Source: Candidatus Omnitrophota bacterium
GTDB lineage: Bacteria; Omnitrophota; Omnitrophia; Omnitrophales; Aquincolibacteriaceae
Direction of reading: 5' to 3'
NCBI GenBank assembly: GCA_022705945.1
Contig: JAKJDL010000015.1
Coordinates: 1-36,022 of the forward strand
Length of the DNA stretch: 36,022 nt
Shown: positions 14,076-22,189 of the stretch, piece by piece
Position numbering within the stretch: position 1 is the stretch's first letter
Layout: the number at the start of each line of letters is the position of its first letter
Made by a program: the position numbers and the translations under genes
The notes under the pieces: generated by a model
Told to the model about the DNA's origin: nothing
Databases searched by the model: none
What the model saw: only the letters and a program-made list of their open reading frames with translations

Positions 14076-16499
14076 ATGAAAAAGTTCTTTTTTTGTTGTG
14101 TATTTCTGGTTTTTGTTTTTTTCCGTTTTTTTTCCGGAATGCTGTTTGCCAACGCCTCATCACATAGTCCTGCCGCCGGAGGCGTTGAAGGGTCCGGGGA
14201 GTTCTGGTTTCTGGAAGCCCCCCAAGAGTGGCCCGCCCAGGTGATGCCCGGGGTAAGAGGCGGTGACGGTCGTTTTTTGACGTATATCGATAACCTGATC
14301 CCCGTGGCGGGCACCACCGACAGTTTGTTTTTTGCGGATTCAAAGACCGTAATAGGTCCTCACGGCTCCAATGAGCAGAACATCGGGATAGGCGCGAGAG
14401 GACTTTTATTCGATGAGGAGTTTATTGCCGGGGGCAATTTTTTCTATGATACCCGGTATACCGAGAACAAGGTCCGGCATCACCAGCTGGGATTCGGTCT
14501 GGAGGGTCTCACGAAGTGGGTGGATGCGAGGGCCAATTTTTATTTTCCCATTTCCGACAAAAAGCTTGTTTCGGAAGACACGAGTTATGGATTCCGGTCC
14601 CGCAGTCTGGTCAAAATGACGACGCCGACCTATGAAGAAGCGCTGCGGGGCCTGGATTATGAGGCGGGCATGCTTCTTCCCGTGGTTTCTGAGTTTGTAG
14701 AGACCCGAGCATTTTTGGGGGGCTACCATTATTTTCCGGAACTCAGCAAGAACATGTCCGGCATCAAGGGCCGCGTCGAGCTCCGTCCCATTCGTGCGCT
14801 GACCTTCGAGGTCGAGCTCAAGAGGGATAACCACAATGGCACGGACTGTTTCGTGGGCGGTTTTATCACGATACCTCTTGAGACGATCAATGTGTTCAAG
14901 GTGAACGCTTTGTTTGACGGATTCGGCAAATACTTCAAATACCAGAAAGGCGTCCGTCCGTTGAGGGAGCGCATGGTTGACCGCGTGGTGAGGGATATTG
15001 ATGTCACGACCGGGAAGTCCGTCGCACCGATCGAAGAGACAAAAGTGCATGATCTGACGTATGTCGATAACTCCTATACGGGCGTCTCCGACGGTTCCCT
15101 GGAGAGGCCCTACACCACCATCCAGGCCGGCGTCAATAACGCTGTGGGAGACAAGTGGGTATATGTAAAAGAGGGCAATGCAATTTACGCGGAGACTGTC
15201 ACTCTCGCAAATAACGTTACTTTGTGGGGAGCCGGTCATAGCGGAGGGTTTGCGGGGATACCCACGACCGGCGCTCCGGTTGTGGACGGTTCCGGCGCCG
15301 ACGTGATGACCCTTGCCAATAACAACACCGTGATGGGATTTACGATACAGAACGGATCCAGGGGCATATACGGCATCGACATCCAAAACACAACTATCCG
15401 GCATAACACCATAACCGGGAACACCGGCGAAGGTGTTCATCTGGACATAGGCGGGACGACCGCAGGGACTTACGCGATATCCGGTAATTCCATGACCGGC
15501 AATACCAGTCATGGCATATACCTGCTGGCCGATGACAATGCCAATGCCGTTTTTCACGTAGACGGTAACACCTCTACGGGCAATGCGCGCGGCATAATGG
15601 CTGATTTTAAGACCAACGCCACCGGATCTATTCGGATTTCCGGTAATGACATGTCAAATAACGCGGCCTCTATCGGTATATGCGTTTATCCACATAACAA
15701 TTCTGTGATAGAAAGCGTCTACATAACGGATAATGTGTCATCGAATAACAAGAGCCATGGTGCAGTTGTTGCTTTATATGACAATTCATCCATAAAGGAC
15801 CTACGCGTAAGAAATAATATTTGTAACAATAGCGTCAACGGTTCCGGAGTTTATCTTTATCTAGCCGGCAATACTTCCGTCGACCTTGCCGATATCTCTT
15901 ACAATACGACTACCGGTAATAAAACAAAAGGGATCCAGGCCTATACTTCCGGAACCTCCGCTGTTGTAAGCGATCTTGTCATATCCAATAACACCGTTGC
16001 AAATAGTATCGGAGAAGCCATCTGGATGCGTTCGGACAACACCAGCGCTATAACGACGACGATTGCGAATAATACGGTGACAGGGAATGCGTATGGCATT
16101 AACTTTTACTTAAAAAATTCATCGTCCGTTACAGCCACCGTTTATAACAATAACGTAACCGGTAGCACAGCGGAAAATCTTGGGATCTGGTCCCAGACTG
16201 CCTCAAGCTTTACCGGATCCTTTTACAATAACGTATTTGCCTCCGGCGGCTACGGTGTTATGGCGGGCAGTGCCAGCTATACATTACCTTTGGTCGCGGA
16301 CTTCGGAGGCGGGGCACTCGGTTCCATAGGCAATAACTCCATATATGGAAATGCTATTTACGACTTCCAGAATAAGACGGTAGGCGCCATAACCGCACAG
16401 CATAACTGGTGGGGTGCCGCGCCTCCTGCGGCCGGCCAATTTGACCAGTCCGGTGCGGCCATTGACTACAGCAACCACCTCATCTCCGATCCGAATTAA
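14076..16499 (+). CDS. Inverse autotransporter (intimin/invasin-like barrel) with right-handed beta-helix passenger
   Basis: An 807-aa outer-membrane surface protein. Residues 1-26 form a signal peptide (hydrophobic, ending GMLFANA). Residues about 55-300 match the inverse-autotransporter barrel: GARGLLFDEEFIAGGNFFYD, HHQLGFGLEG, DARANFYFPIS, RGLDYEAGMLLP. From about 328 (YVDNSYTGVSDGSLERPYT) begins a parallel beta-helix passenger rich in short N-G-T-S repeats (IRHNTITGNTGEG, ISNNTVANS), ending in a HNWWG rung typical of this fold. Barrel first and passenger last is the type Ve (intimin) order. No LysM or Ig-like domains are seen. The passenger uses the Ile codon ATA far more than neighbouring genes. 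GAGGTG lies 3 bases before the ATG. Role: probable adhesin or glycan-binding protein (inference). Confidence 0.85.
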   Translation: MKKFFFCCVFLVFVFFRFFSGMLFANASSHSPAAGGVEGSGEFWFLEAPQEWPAQVMPGVRGGDGRFLTYIDNLIPVAGTTDSLFFADSKTVIGPHGSNEQNIGIGARGLLFDEEFIAGGNFFYDTRYTENKVRHHQLGFGLEGLTKWVDARANFYFPISDKKLVSEDTSYGFRSRSLVKMTTPTYEEALRGLDYEAGMLLPVVSEFVETRAFLGGYHYFPELSKNMSGIKGRVELRPIRALTFEVELKRDNHNGTDCFVGGFITIPLETINVFKVNALFDGFGKYFKYQKGVRPLRERMVDRVVRDIDVTTGKSVAPIEETKVHDLTYVDNSYTGVSDGSLERPYTTIQAGVNNAVGDKWVYVKEGNAIYAETVTLANNVTLWGAGHSGGFAGIPTTGAPVVDGSGADVMTLANNNTVMGFTIQNGSRGIYGIDIQNTTIRHNTITGNTGEGVHLDIGGTTAGTYAISGNSMTGNTSHGIYLLADDNANAVFHVDGNTSTGNARGIMADFKTNATGSIRISGNDMSNNAASIGICVYPHNNSVIESVYITDNVSSNNKSHGAVVALYDNSSIKDLRVRNNICNNSVNGSGVYLYLAGNTSVDLADISYNTTTGNKTKGIQAYTSGTSAVVSDLVISNNTVANSIGEAIWMRSDNTSAITTTIANNTVTGNAYGINFYLKNSSSVTATVYNNNVTGSTAENLGIWSQTASSFTGSFYNNVFASGGYGVMAGSASYTLPLVADFGGGALGSIGNNSIYGNAIYDFQNKTVGAITAQHNWWGAAPPAAGQFDQSGAAIDYSNHLISDPN

Positions 16500-16595
16500 A
16501 ACGGGACTATCCAGCCACGACGCGCTTATCAAGCGGCAGGTATAAACGACACTCATCCATACTCATCCACCCGTTGCCATATTTTGGTGAGAATA

Positions 16596-16631
16596 GGACA
16601 TTTCTATTTTGGCCGGACATGAGGATTGGCC
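16596..16631. repeat. Imperfect direct repeats resembling an insertion-sequence end
   Basis: Two adjacent units share GGACAT...TTGGCC: 16596-16614 (with TTCTATT between) and 16615-16631 (with GAGGA between). A further TTTTGG lies just before. Repeated GGACATTTCTATTTTGG-type units are known from ends of IS21/IS481-like elements. No transposase is present, so if real this is a remnant. A small tandem repeat, ACTCATCCA twice, lies nearby (from about 16550 to 16569). Confidence 0.4.
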
Positions 16632-16636
16632 ATATA

Positions 16637-16665
16637 TTGACATAGGCTGGTTTTTTGAGCATAAT
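16637..16665 (+). promoter_or_regulatory. Strong sigma-70-type promoter before the putative small RNA
   Basis: TTGACA (16637-16642), exactly 17 bases, then CATAAT (16660-16665): one mismatch to consensus. It immediately follows the IS-like repeats and is followed about 40 bases later by an intrinsic terminator hairpin. Confidence 0.7.
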
Positions 16666-16671
16666 ACGCAC

Positions 16672-16753
16672 CAAAGAGACTTACGGGTCTCGACTCACCT
16701 GCAGAGGTTCGTGGCCACAAAGATCCCCACTCGGTCACGAACCTCTTTTTTTT
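16672..16753 (+). ncRNA. Putative ~80-nt small RNA or terminated leader
   Basis: Between a near-consensus promoter and a strong intrinsic terminator lies an approximately 80-base stretch with no ORF. It folds into two hairpins: GAGAC (16676-16680)/GTCTC (16687-16691) with a small loop, then the 14-bp terminator stem. A free small RNA or an attenuator for the DUF1844 gene at 16813 would both fit. I see no match to 6S, SRP, RNase P, tmRNA or a known riboswitch. Confidence 0.55.
16703..16753 (+). terminator. Rho-independent terminator/attenuator
   Basis: AGAGGTTCGTGGCC (16703-16716) pairs with GGTCACGAACCTCT (16733-16746), 14 bp with one G-U, around a 16-base loop, followed by a run of eight T (16746-16753). 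It lies 59 bases before the DUF1844 start, which leaves room for a separate ribosome site but not an obvious second promoter. Another perfect 6-bp hairpin (CGACAA/TTGTCG) spans 16755-16775. Confidence 0.88.
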
Positions 16754-16812
16754 ACGACAAGCTTCAGTGTTGTCGGCTTTGTCTCGAAGATGTTAGGGAG
16801 GAAAAGGTAATT

Positions 16813-17166
16813 ATGGATACGGACAAGGATATTCGTTTTACGGAAAAAAAGGTCGACCAGTCCTGGAAAGACCAGGTAGCCAGCAGCAAGGCCGCGGCTC
16901 CGGATGCTTCTCCGAAAGTTCCGGCAACGTCCAAGGTATTTGTCAGCCTCGTTCAATCTCTGGGAATCCAGACTCTCGTACATCTTGGGGCCATGCCGAA
17001 CCCCATCTCGCAGCAAACCGAACTTAATCTTGAAGCTGCGAAAGAAACCATCGATGTCCTCGTCGCCTTGCGTGAAAAAACCCTCAATAACCTGAGCTCC
17101 GAGGAGAAGCAAATGATGGACACGCTTCTTGCGGAACTTCAGGTTAAGTTTTCTCAATCGGTATGA
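16813..17166 (+). CDS. DUF1844 family protein
   Basis: A 117-aa cytoplasmic protein. After a charged N-terminus and an Ala/Pro linker comes the DUF1844 core: VFVSLVQSLGIQTLVHLGAMPNP, QTELNLEAAKETIDVLVALREKT and LSSEEKQMMDTLLAELQVKF. The family has no established function. The frame is open back to 16609, but that extension runs through the terminator and sRNA region; GGGAGG about 10 bases before ATG 16813 fixes the start. The 3' end overlaps the next gene by ATGA. Confidence 0.88.
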   Translation: MDTDKDIRFTEKKVDQSWKDQVASSKAAAPDASPKVPATSKVFVSLVQSLGIQTLVHLGAMPNPISQQTELNLEAAKETIDVLVALREKTLNNLSSEEKQMMDTLLAELQVKFSQSV

Positions 17167-18152
17167 TCGGCTCCCGGGGGCGGACGACACGCATTGTTAT
17201 CAGCGCGCTCGCGATTTTCTTTGTTTTTTATGTCATGCGCGGCAAGATTTTTGAGTCTCTCTCAATACTCCGTTACGAAACGAACTGGACGTGGATCGTT
17301 GCGGCATTTTTTTCATATCTGGCCGGACTCTCGATCATTGCGGTGCGGATGCGCCTGGTTTTCCGCGTGCAAAACATCCGGATGGGTTTCCGGGAATGTT
17401 ATTACCTGGGGTTTGTCGGTATGTTCTACAACCTCTTTCTTCCTTCCGCAGTCGGAGGGGATATCGCGCGGGCATATTACGCCTACAAGTATTCCGGAAA
17501 GAAAGTTGAATCCGCGACATCCATTCTTCTCGACCGTCTTATGGGGTTTGTAGCGATCATTTGTATCGCGTTTCTCGGACTTTTGATTTCCAGCAAGGAT
17601 ATGCATACCTCCTATATCGATTATTGTGTTTACGGAGCTTTTGCGATACTCGTTTTTTGCCTGGCTTTTTTTGCGAGCCGGAGGTTCGCCGGCCTTTTCA
17701 AATGGCTGGAGGTTTTTGTTCCGGGCCGGAAGTGGAAAGATCGCCTGGCGGAGGTTTATGATGCAATCTACAACTATCGTCATCACCACGGACCTGTTTT
17801 GGGAGCCATCGGGATTTCTTTCGTCTCTCAGGCTGTTTTTGTCGCGACATATTACTGGATCGCGTTGGGCCTTGGTGCGAGCATTCCTTTTTGGAAATTT
17901 TTTATCTTGATACCCGTCGTCACCATCGTTAGTATGGCCCCTTCAATCGGCGGTCTCGGTGTTCGTGAAGCGTCGACACTTTATCTTTTTAGCCGTTATA
18001 TGGCGCCGGAGCGGGCGTTGGCGTTTACGCTTCTGATTGACCTTCTGATTTACGGATTTAGCCTCGGTGCAGGCATCGTTTATGCGTTCAGGGGCGGTCT
18101 CAAGCCCAAGGAACTCCGTGATATGGAAATGATGCAAACTAAAGTCGGATAG
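17163..18152 (+). CDS. LPG-synthase-type (UPF0104/AglD-like) integral membrane protein
   Basis: A 329-aa inner-membrane protein with about 8 hydrophobic segments. It carries the lysylphosphatidylglycerol synthase TM-domain signatures: YYLGFVGMFYNLFLPSAVGGDIARAYY, ATSILLDRLMGF, and APSIGGLGVREASTLYLF. It lacks the soluble aminoacyl-transferase half of MprF, so it is more likely a lipid- or glycan-carrier translocase or accessory of this widespread family than an LPG synthase. Overlap with DUF1844 suggests coupled expression. Substrate cannot be told from sequence. Confidence 0.86.
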   Translation: MIGSRGRTTRIVISALAIFFVFYVMRGKIFESLSILRYETNWTWIVAAFFSYLAGLSIIAVRMRLVFRVQNIRMGFRECYYLGFVGMFYNLFLPSAVGGDIARAYYAYKYSGKKVESATSILLDRLMGFVAIICIAFLGLLISSKDMHTSYIDYCVYGAFAILVFCLAFFASRRFAGLFKWLEVFVPGRKWKDRLAEVYDAIYNYRHHHGPVLGAIGISFVSQAVFVATYYWIALGLGASIPFWKFFILIPVVTIVSMAPSIGGLGVREASTLYLFSRYMAPERALAFTLLIDLLIYGFSLGAGIVYAFRGGLKPKELRDMEMMQTKVG

Positions 18153-18186
18153 TTTAGAATAACGACACGGAAGGCTTTTCTCTGAT

Positions 18187-18663
18187 ATGAAACTACTGGT
18201 TATTCACGGACCGAATTTGCAGCTTCTTGGGGATCGAGAGGTATCTGTCTACGGGACTGTGACTTTGAAGCAGATCAATGACTCTCTCCTGAAATTGGCC
18301 AAAGATCTGAATGTGGAGCTTGAGATTTTTCAGAGCAACCACGAAGGGGCGATTGTCGATGCCGTCGGGTCCGCTCGCAAGAACTACCGGGGAATCCTGA
18401 TCAATCCTGCTGCCTACACGCATACCAGCATTGCGATCCGCGATGCCCTGGCGGCCTGCGGTCTTCCGGCCGTCGAGGTTCACTTGAGCCATATTTATAA
18501 GCGCGAAGACTTCCGTCAGCATTCCCTGACGGCGCCGGCCTGTGTGGCCCAGGTGACCGGTTTCGGTACGGGCAGTTATCTTTTAGGTCTTCGCGGCCTT
18601 GTAGGCTATTGTTCCAGGAAAAGCTCAACACCAAAAGCCAAAACGGCAAGGAAGAAAAAATGA
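18187..18663 (+). CDS. aroQ: 3-dehydroquinate dehydratase, type II
   Basis: Third step of the shikimate pathway. Sequence: [23 protein letters not shown] with the active-site Arg and Tyr, [36 protein letters not shown] with the catalytic His, and [15 protein letters not shown]. The family pattern GPNLNLLG has Q for the second N here. The 158-aa protein has about a dozen extra Lys/Ser residues at the C-terminus ([12 protein letters not shown]), which also supplies the ribosome site for accB. Overlaps accB by ATGA. Confidence 0.95.
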   Translation: MKLLVIHGPNLQLLGDREVSVYGTVTLKQINDSLLKLAKDLNVELEIFQSNHEGAIVDAVGSARKNYRGILINPAAYTHTSIAIRDALAACGLPAVEVHLSHIYKREDFRQHSLTAPACVAQVTGFGTGSYLLGLRGLVGYCSRKSSTPKAKTARKKK

Positions 18664-19124
18664 ACGTTAAAGAGATCAAAGAACTTCTAGAGCTTATGGC
18701 CGAACATAACGTTTCCGAGATCGAGATTGAAAAAGAAAACATGAAAGTGAAACTCCGGAAGGTTTTGGGAGGGAAAATCATTGCGGATCAGGTCCAGGCC
18801 GTCCCGGCTGTGATGCCTGCCATGTCCATGCCGGCGCCTCAGGCGGCAGCGGTCTCTGCCGCGGTTCCCGTCGCGGAAGAGGGGATTGTAATTGTCCGTT
18901 CTCCCATGGTCGGGACATTCTATGCGGCTCCGGCACCGGATCAGCCTCCGTATGTCTCAACCGGCAAGTCGGTCAAGGAAGGCGATGTTCTCTGTATTGT
19001 CGAAGCGATGAAGCTGATGAATGAGATCAAGTCTGAAACGGGCGGAACAGTCGTTGAGATACTTGTCCGAAACGGCCAGACCGTCGAATATGATCAGCCC
19101 ATCATGAAGATCAAGAAAGCCTGA
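18660..19124 (+). CDS. accB: Biotin carboxyl carrier protein of acetyl-CoA carboxylase
   Basis: Carries carboxybiotin between AccC and the transferase. The 154-aa protein has an N-terminal helix ([22 protein letters not shown]), an Ala/Pro linker, and a biotinyl domain with [22 protein letters not shown] and the biotinylated Lys in [13 protein letters not shown] 18660 overlaps the aroQ stop; GGAAG lies about 6 bases upstream. The frame is open to 18609, but that lies inside aroQ. The order aroQ-accB-accC is widespread in bacteria. Confidence 0.96.
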   Translation: MNVKEIKELLELMAEHNVSEIEIEKENMKVKLRKVLGGKIIADQVQAVPAVMPAMSMPAPQAAAVSAAVPVAEEGIVIVRSPMVGTFYAAPAPDQPPYVSTGKSVKEGDVLCIVEAMKLMNEIKSETGGTVVEILVRNGQTVEYDQPIMKIKKA

Positions 19125-19164
19125 TCCGTCTTCTCGGCTCACCCGAAAAGGAAACCCCGGCATT

Positions 19165-20547
19165 ATGTTCACTAAAATTATGATTGCAAACCGCGGAGAG
19201 ATCGCACTCCGCGTTATTCGCGCCTGCCGAGAGCTCGGCATACAAACGGTCGCTGTTTTTTCGAAAGAGGACCGTAATTCCCTGCATGTCAAACTCGCGG
19301 ACGAGGCGATTTGTATCGGAGAGGCGCCCTCTGCCGAGAGTTATTTGAATATTCCCGCGCTGATCTCGGCTGCGGAGATTGCCGATGTCGAGGCGATCCA
19401 TCCCGGATATGGGTTCCTTGCCGAGAATGCCCACTTTGCCGAAATATGCGAATCCTGCCAGATCAAGTTCATCGGACCCCGGCCCGAGAGTATCCGGCTT
19501 GCGGGCGACAAATCGGTGGCGCGCATGGAAATGAAAAAAGCGGGGGTTCCGATTATCCCGGGAAGCAAAGGGACTATCAAGGATCGGGAGGAAGCGCTTC
19601 GCCTTGCCCAAAAACTCGGTTATCCCGTGATCATTAAGGCTTCGGCCGGAGGCGGCGGTAAAGGTATCAAGATTGCGCACAACGACGGCAAGCTTATCAG
19701 CGCATTTTTGACCGCGCAAGCCGAAGCGGAGGCGGCATTCGGGAACCGGGATATTTATATTGAAAAATTCATCGGAGAACCCCGGCATATCGAAGTGCAG
19801 ATCATTGCCGACAGTTTTGGAGCCGTCGTTCATCTCGGGGAAAGGGATTGTTCCGCGCAGCGGCGTCATCAGAAGCTTATTGAAGAATCTCCGGCGCCGG
19901 GTGTCAGCGCGAAGCTTCGCCGGAGGATCGGGGATGCGGCGATTCGTGCCGCGAAGGCGTTCAAATATGAAAATGCCGGAACGATCGAGTTTCTTTTGGA
20001 CCGCAAAGAAAATTTTTATTTTATGGAAATGAACACCCGGTTGCAGGTCGAGCACCCCGTGACCGAATGTGTCACAGGATTCGACCTCGTCAAAGAGCAA
20101 ATACGTGTGGCGGCCGGCGAGAAGCTCAGTTTTACGCAAGAAGATGTGAAAATCACCGGGCATGCCATTGAATGCCGGATCAACGCGGAAGATCCCGACA
20201 ATAATTTTCTTCCGTCGCCTGGGAAAATCGAGACGTGGCAGATGCCCGGAGGTCCCGGAGTTCGTTTGGACAGTCACGGTTACGCGGGCTATTCGGTTTC
20301 TCCTTTTTATGACTCTATGCTCGCCAAGTTGATTGCGCACGGTGACAGCCGCCCGGAGGCTATCAGCATCATGCTTCGGGCTCTCCGGGAAGTGCAGATC
20401 GGTCCGATCAAAAACACCACGCCGCTGCATGAAAAAATACTGAACCACCCCAAGTTCAGACAGGGCGGCATCAGCACCAAGTTTATCGAAACCGTCTTTT
20501 GTGCGGCGAAGACGAAAAATCCCGATGATGACACGATCAAGAATTAA
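19165..20547 (+). CDS. accC: Biotin carboxylase subunit of acetyl-CoA carboxylase
   Basis: ATP-grasp enzyme that carboxylates the biotin on AccB. The 460-aa sequence begins [25 protein letters not shown]. It has the ATP-binding glycine loop [32 protein letters not shown], and [14 protein letters not shown] with catalytic residues, then ECRINAEDP and a C-terminal domain. It follows accB by 40 bases. AccD is 6 kb away and accA is not in the window. Confidence 0.97.
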   Translation: MFTKIMIANRGEIALRVIRACRELGIQTVAVFSKEDRNSLHVKLADEAICIGEAPSAESYLNIPALISAAEIADVEAIHPGYGFLAENAHFAEICESCQIKFIGPRPESIRLAGDKSVARMEMKKAGVPIIPGSKGTIKDREEALRLAQKLGYPVIIKASAGGGGKGIKIAHNDGKLISAFLTAQAEAEAAFGNRDIYIEKFIGEPRHIEVQIIADSFGAVVHLGERDCSAQRRHQKLIEESPAPGVSAKLRRRIGDAAIRAAKAFKYENAGTIEFLLDRKENFYFMEMNTRLQVEHPVTECVTGFDLVKEQIRVAAGEKLSFTQEDVKITGHAIECRINAEDPDNNFLPSPGKIETWQMPGGPGVRLDSHGYAGYSVSPFYDSMLAKLIAHGDSRPEAISIMLRALREVQIGPIKNTTPLHEKILNHPKFRQGGISTKFIETVFCAAKTKNPDDDTIKN

Positions 20548-20550
20548 GCT

Positions 20551-21114
20551 ATGAAAGTTACAAACGCGTTTGCACAGCTTTTGTCGATTTTTTCTTTCCT
20601 GACGCTCGGAAGCCTTTTGATCATGGTTTCGCTCCGGCTGTTGGCGTTCGATGATGCGATCCTCAAATTACAGGAGATCTATCAGAGCCCCTGGCGTTCG
20701 GCGCAGATCGGCGGACTCGGGCTTGTCTTTATCATTTTGGGACTTGCTTTTTCGAAATCTCTGGTGAAGTCGGGACGTCCCAATGAGGCGGTGATTTTTC
20801 AAAGCCCGATCGGCACCATGGTGGTATCTTCCAGTGCGATCGAAACGGCCGCCCTTAAGGCGGTTAAGCATTTTTCGCTCGTCAAAACCGCAAAAGCAAA
20901 AATCAACATCAGCGGAAAGAATGTTGAGGTAAAGCTCCGGCTTACGCTTTGGTCCGGAAGCCCGGTGCCGCCGCTTTTGGCCGAGTTGCAGCAGGAAGTG
21001 CTGGCCAAGGTGACGCGGCTTTTGGGCGAGGATAATGAGGTGACGGTCACTTGTGACGTGAAGGGGTTTGAAGAGTCCGAATCTTTATTCCGGCCCACGG
21101 AAAAATCGAAGTAA
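20551..21114 (+). CDS. AmaP-like (Asp23-family) membrane-anchor protein
   Basis: A 187-aa protein with two hydrophobic helices (about residues 10-33, FSFLTLGSLLIMVSLRLLAF, and 50-67, GGLGLVFIILGLAF), followed by a soluble domain. The domain (GTMVVSSSAIETAALKAVK, VEVKLRLTLWSGSPVPPLLAELQQEV, EVTVTCDVKGFEE) resembles the alkaline-shock AmaP/Asp23 group. These proteins anchor Asp23-like partners at the membrane in Firmicutes; function here is unknown. It starts 3 bases after accC, so it is in the acc operon. Confidence 0.72.
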   Translation: MKVTNAFAQLLSIFSFLTLGSLLIMVSLRLLAFDDAILKLQEIYQSPWRSAQIGGLGLVFIILGLAFSKSLVKSGRPNEAVIFQSPIGTMVVSSSAIETAALKAVKHFSLVKTAKAKINISGKNVEVKLRLTLWSGSPVPPLLAELQQEVLAKVTRLLGEDNEVTVTCDVKGFEESESLFRPTEKSK

Positions 21115-21158
21115 AATGATATTAAATAGCAAACCAACCAGAAGAAGGAGTTAGTGAG

Positions 21159-22187
21159 ATGAAGCGTATTGGTATGTTGACCGGTGGCGGTGATTGCCCA
21201 GGACTTAATGCTGTTCTTCGTGCGATCGTATGGATGGCGAAACGCGAAGGTTGGACATGTATCGGTTTCAGGCAGGGTTGGAAAGGCATTATCGAAGACA
21301 ACCACGAAGAATTGACCATGGATTCCGTGTCGGGCATCCTGCCCCGCGGCGGGACGATTCTGAGGACTTCCCGGACGAACCCTTACAAGAACCCCGGTGA
21401 TGTCGAAAGGGTTCGGGAAGCGGTCAAGAAAAACAGACTGGATGCGTTGATCGCGATCGGCGGGGAGGATACGCTCGGGGCCGGACATAAACTTTTCAAG
21501 GACGGCGTTCCCGTGATCGGTGTTCCGAAGACGATCGACAACGACCTGAGCGCGACGGATTATACGTTCGGCTACGATACCGCTCTTAACATTGCTACCA
21601 ACTGTATCGACCGGCTTCACACGACGGCGGATTCTCACAACCGGGTCATGGTGGCCGAGATCATGGGGAGGCATGCGGGGTGGATTGCCCTGGAATCGGG
21701 GCTGGCAGGAGGCGCGGATGTTATCCTGATCCCCGAGGTGCCGATGACGGCCGATGAGATCTGTGATTTCATCATCAGGCGGCATAAGCGAGGAAAAAAT
21801 TTCAGTATTGTCGCTGTCGCGGAAGGTTTTTCGATCAAGGGGGAGGATCTTGTCACGACCAAAAAAGAACTCGACGCGTTCGGCCACGTGATGCTCGGAG
21901 GCGTTGGTGACCGTCTTTCGAAAATCATTGAGAAAAAGACGGGTTTTGAAACACGTTGTACGGTGCTCGGGCATATTCAGCGCGGCGGTTCGCCGACCGC
22001 GTTTGACCGGGTGCTCGGCACACGTTTTGGGGTCAAGGCTTTTGAACTTGCCAAGTTCGGTAAATTCGGATACATGGCGGCCCTTCGCGGGCGCGATATC
22101 GTGGAGGTGCCCCTCGCGGATGCGGTCGGAGCTCTCAAGACCGTTCCGATGGATCTTTACGAAACCGCCAAGATGTTCTTTGGTTGA
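21159..22187 (+). CDS. pfp: 6-phosphofructokinase, predicted PPi-dependent
   Basis: Phosphofructokinase A family, 342 aa. It starts RIGMLTGGGDCPGLNAVLR, and the catalytic TIDND lies at 125-129. Two residues that separate donor types are diagnostic: D104 in GGEDTLG (Gly in ATP enzymes) and K124 in PKTIDND (Gly in E. coli PfkA). Both favour pyrophosphate, so I predict diphosphate--fructose-6-phosphate phosphotransferase (EC 2.7.1.90), reversible and usable in gluconeogenesis. MGRHAGWIAL and GHIQRGGSPTAFDR are also present. GAAGGAG lies 9 bases before the ATG. gmhA follows 2 bases after the stop. Confidence 0.88.
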   Translation: MKRIGMLTGGGDCPGLNAVLRAIVWMAKREGWTCIGFRQGWKGIIEDNHEELTMDSVSGILPRGGTILRTSRTNPYKNPGDVERVREAVKKNRLDALIAIGGEDTLGAGHKLFKDGVPVIGVPKTIDNDLSATDYTFGYDTALNIATNCIDRLHTTADSHNRVMVAEIMGRHAGWIALESGLAGGADVILIPEVPMTADEICDFIIRRHKRGKNFSIVAVAEGFSIKGEDLVTTKKELDAFGHVMLGGVGDRLSKIIEKKTGFETRCTVLGHIQRGGSPTAFDRVLGTRFGVKAFELAKFGKFGYMAALRGRDIVEVPLADAVGALKTVPMDLYETAKMFFG

Positions 22188-22189
22188 TC

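Noticed and set aside
14406-15557. 383-aa minus-strand ORF opposite the autotransporter
   Set aside because: No ribosome site or family features; the plus-strand product has clear barrel and beta-helix motifs.
16609-16812. N-terminal extension of the DUF1844 ORF
   Set aside because: It would translate through the promoter, small RNA and terminator; the ribosome site at 16813 explains the start.
19111-20448. 445-aa minus-strand ORF opposite accC
   Set aside because: Antisense shadow of a conserved gene with no domain of its own.
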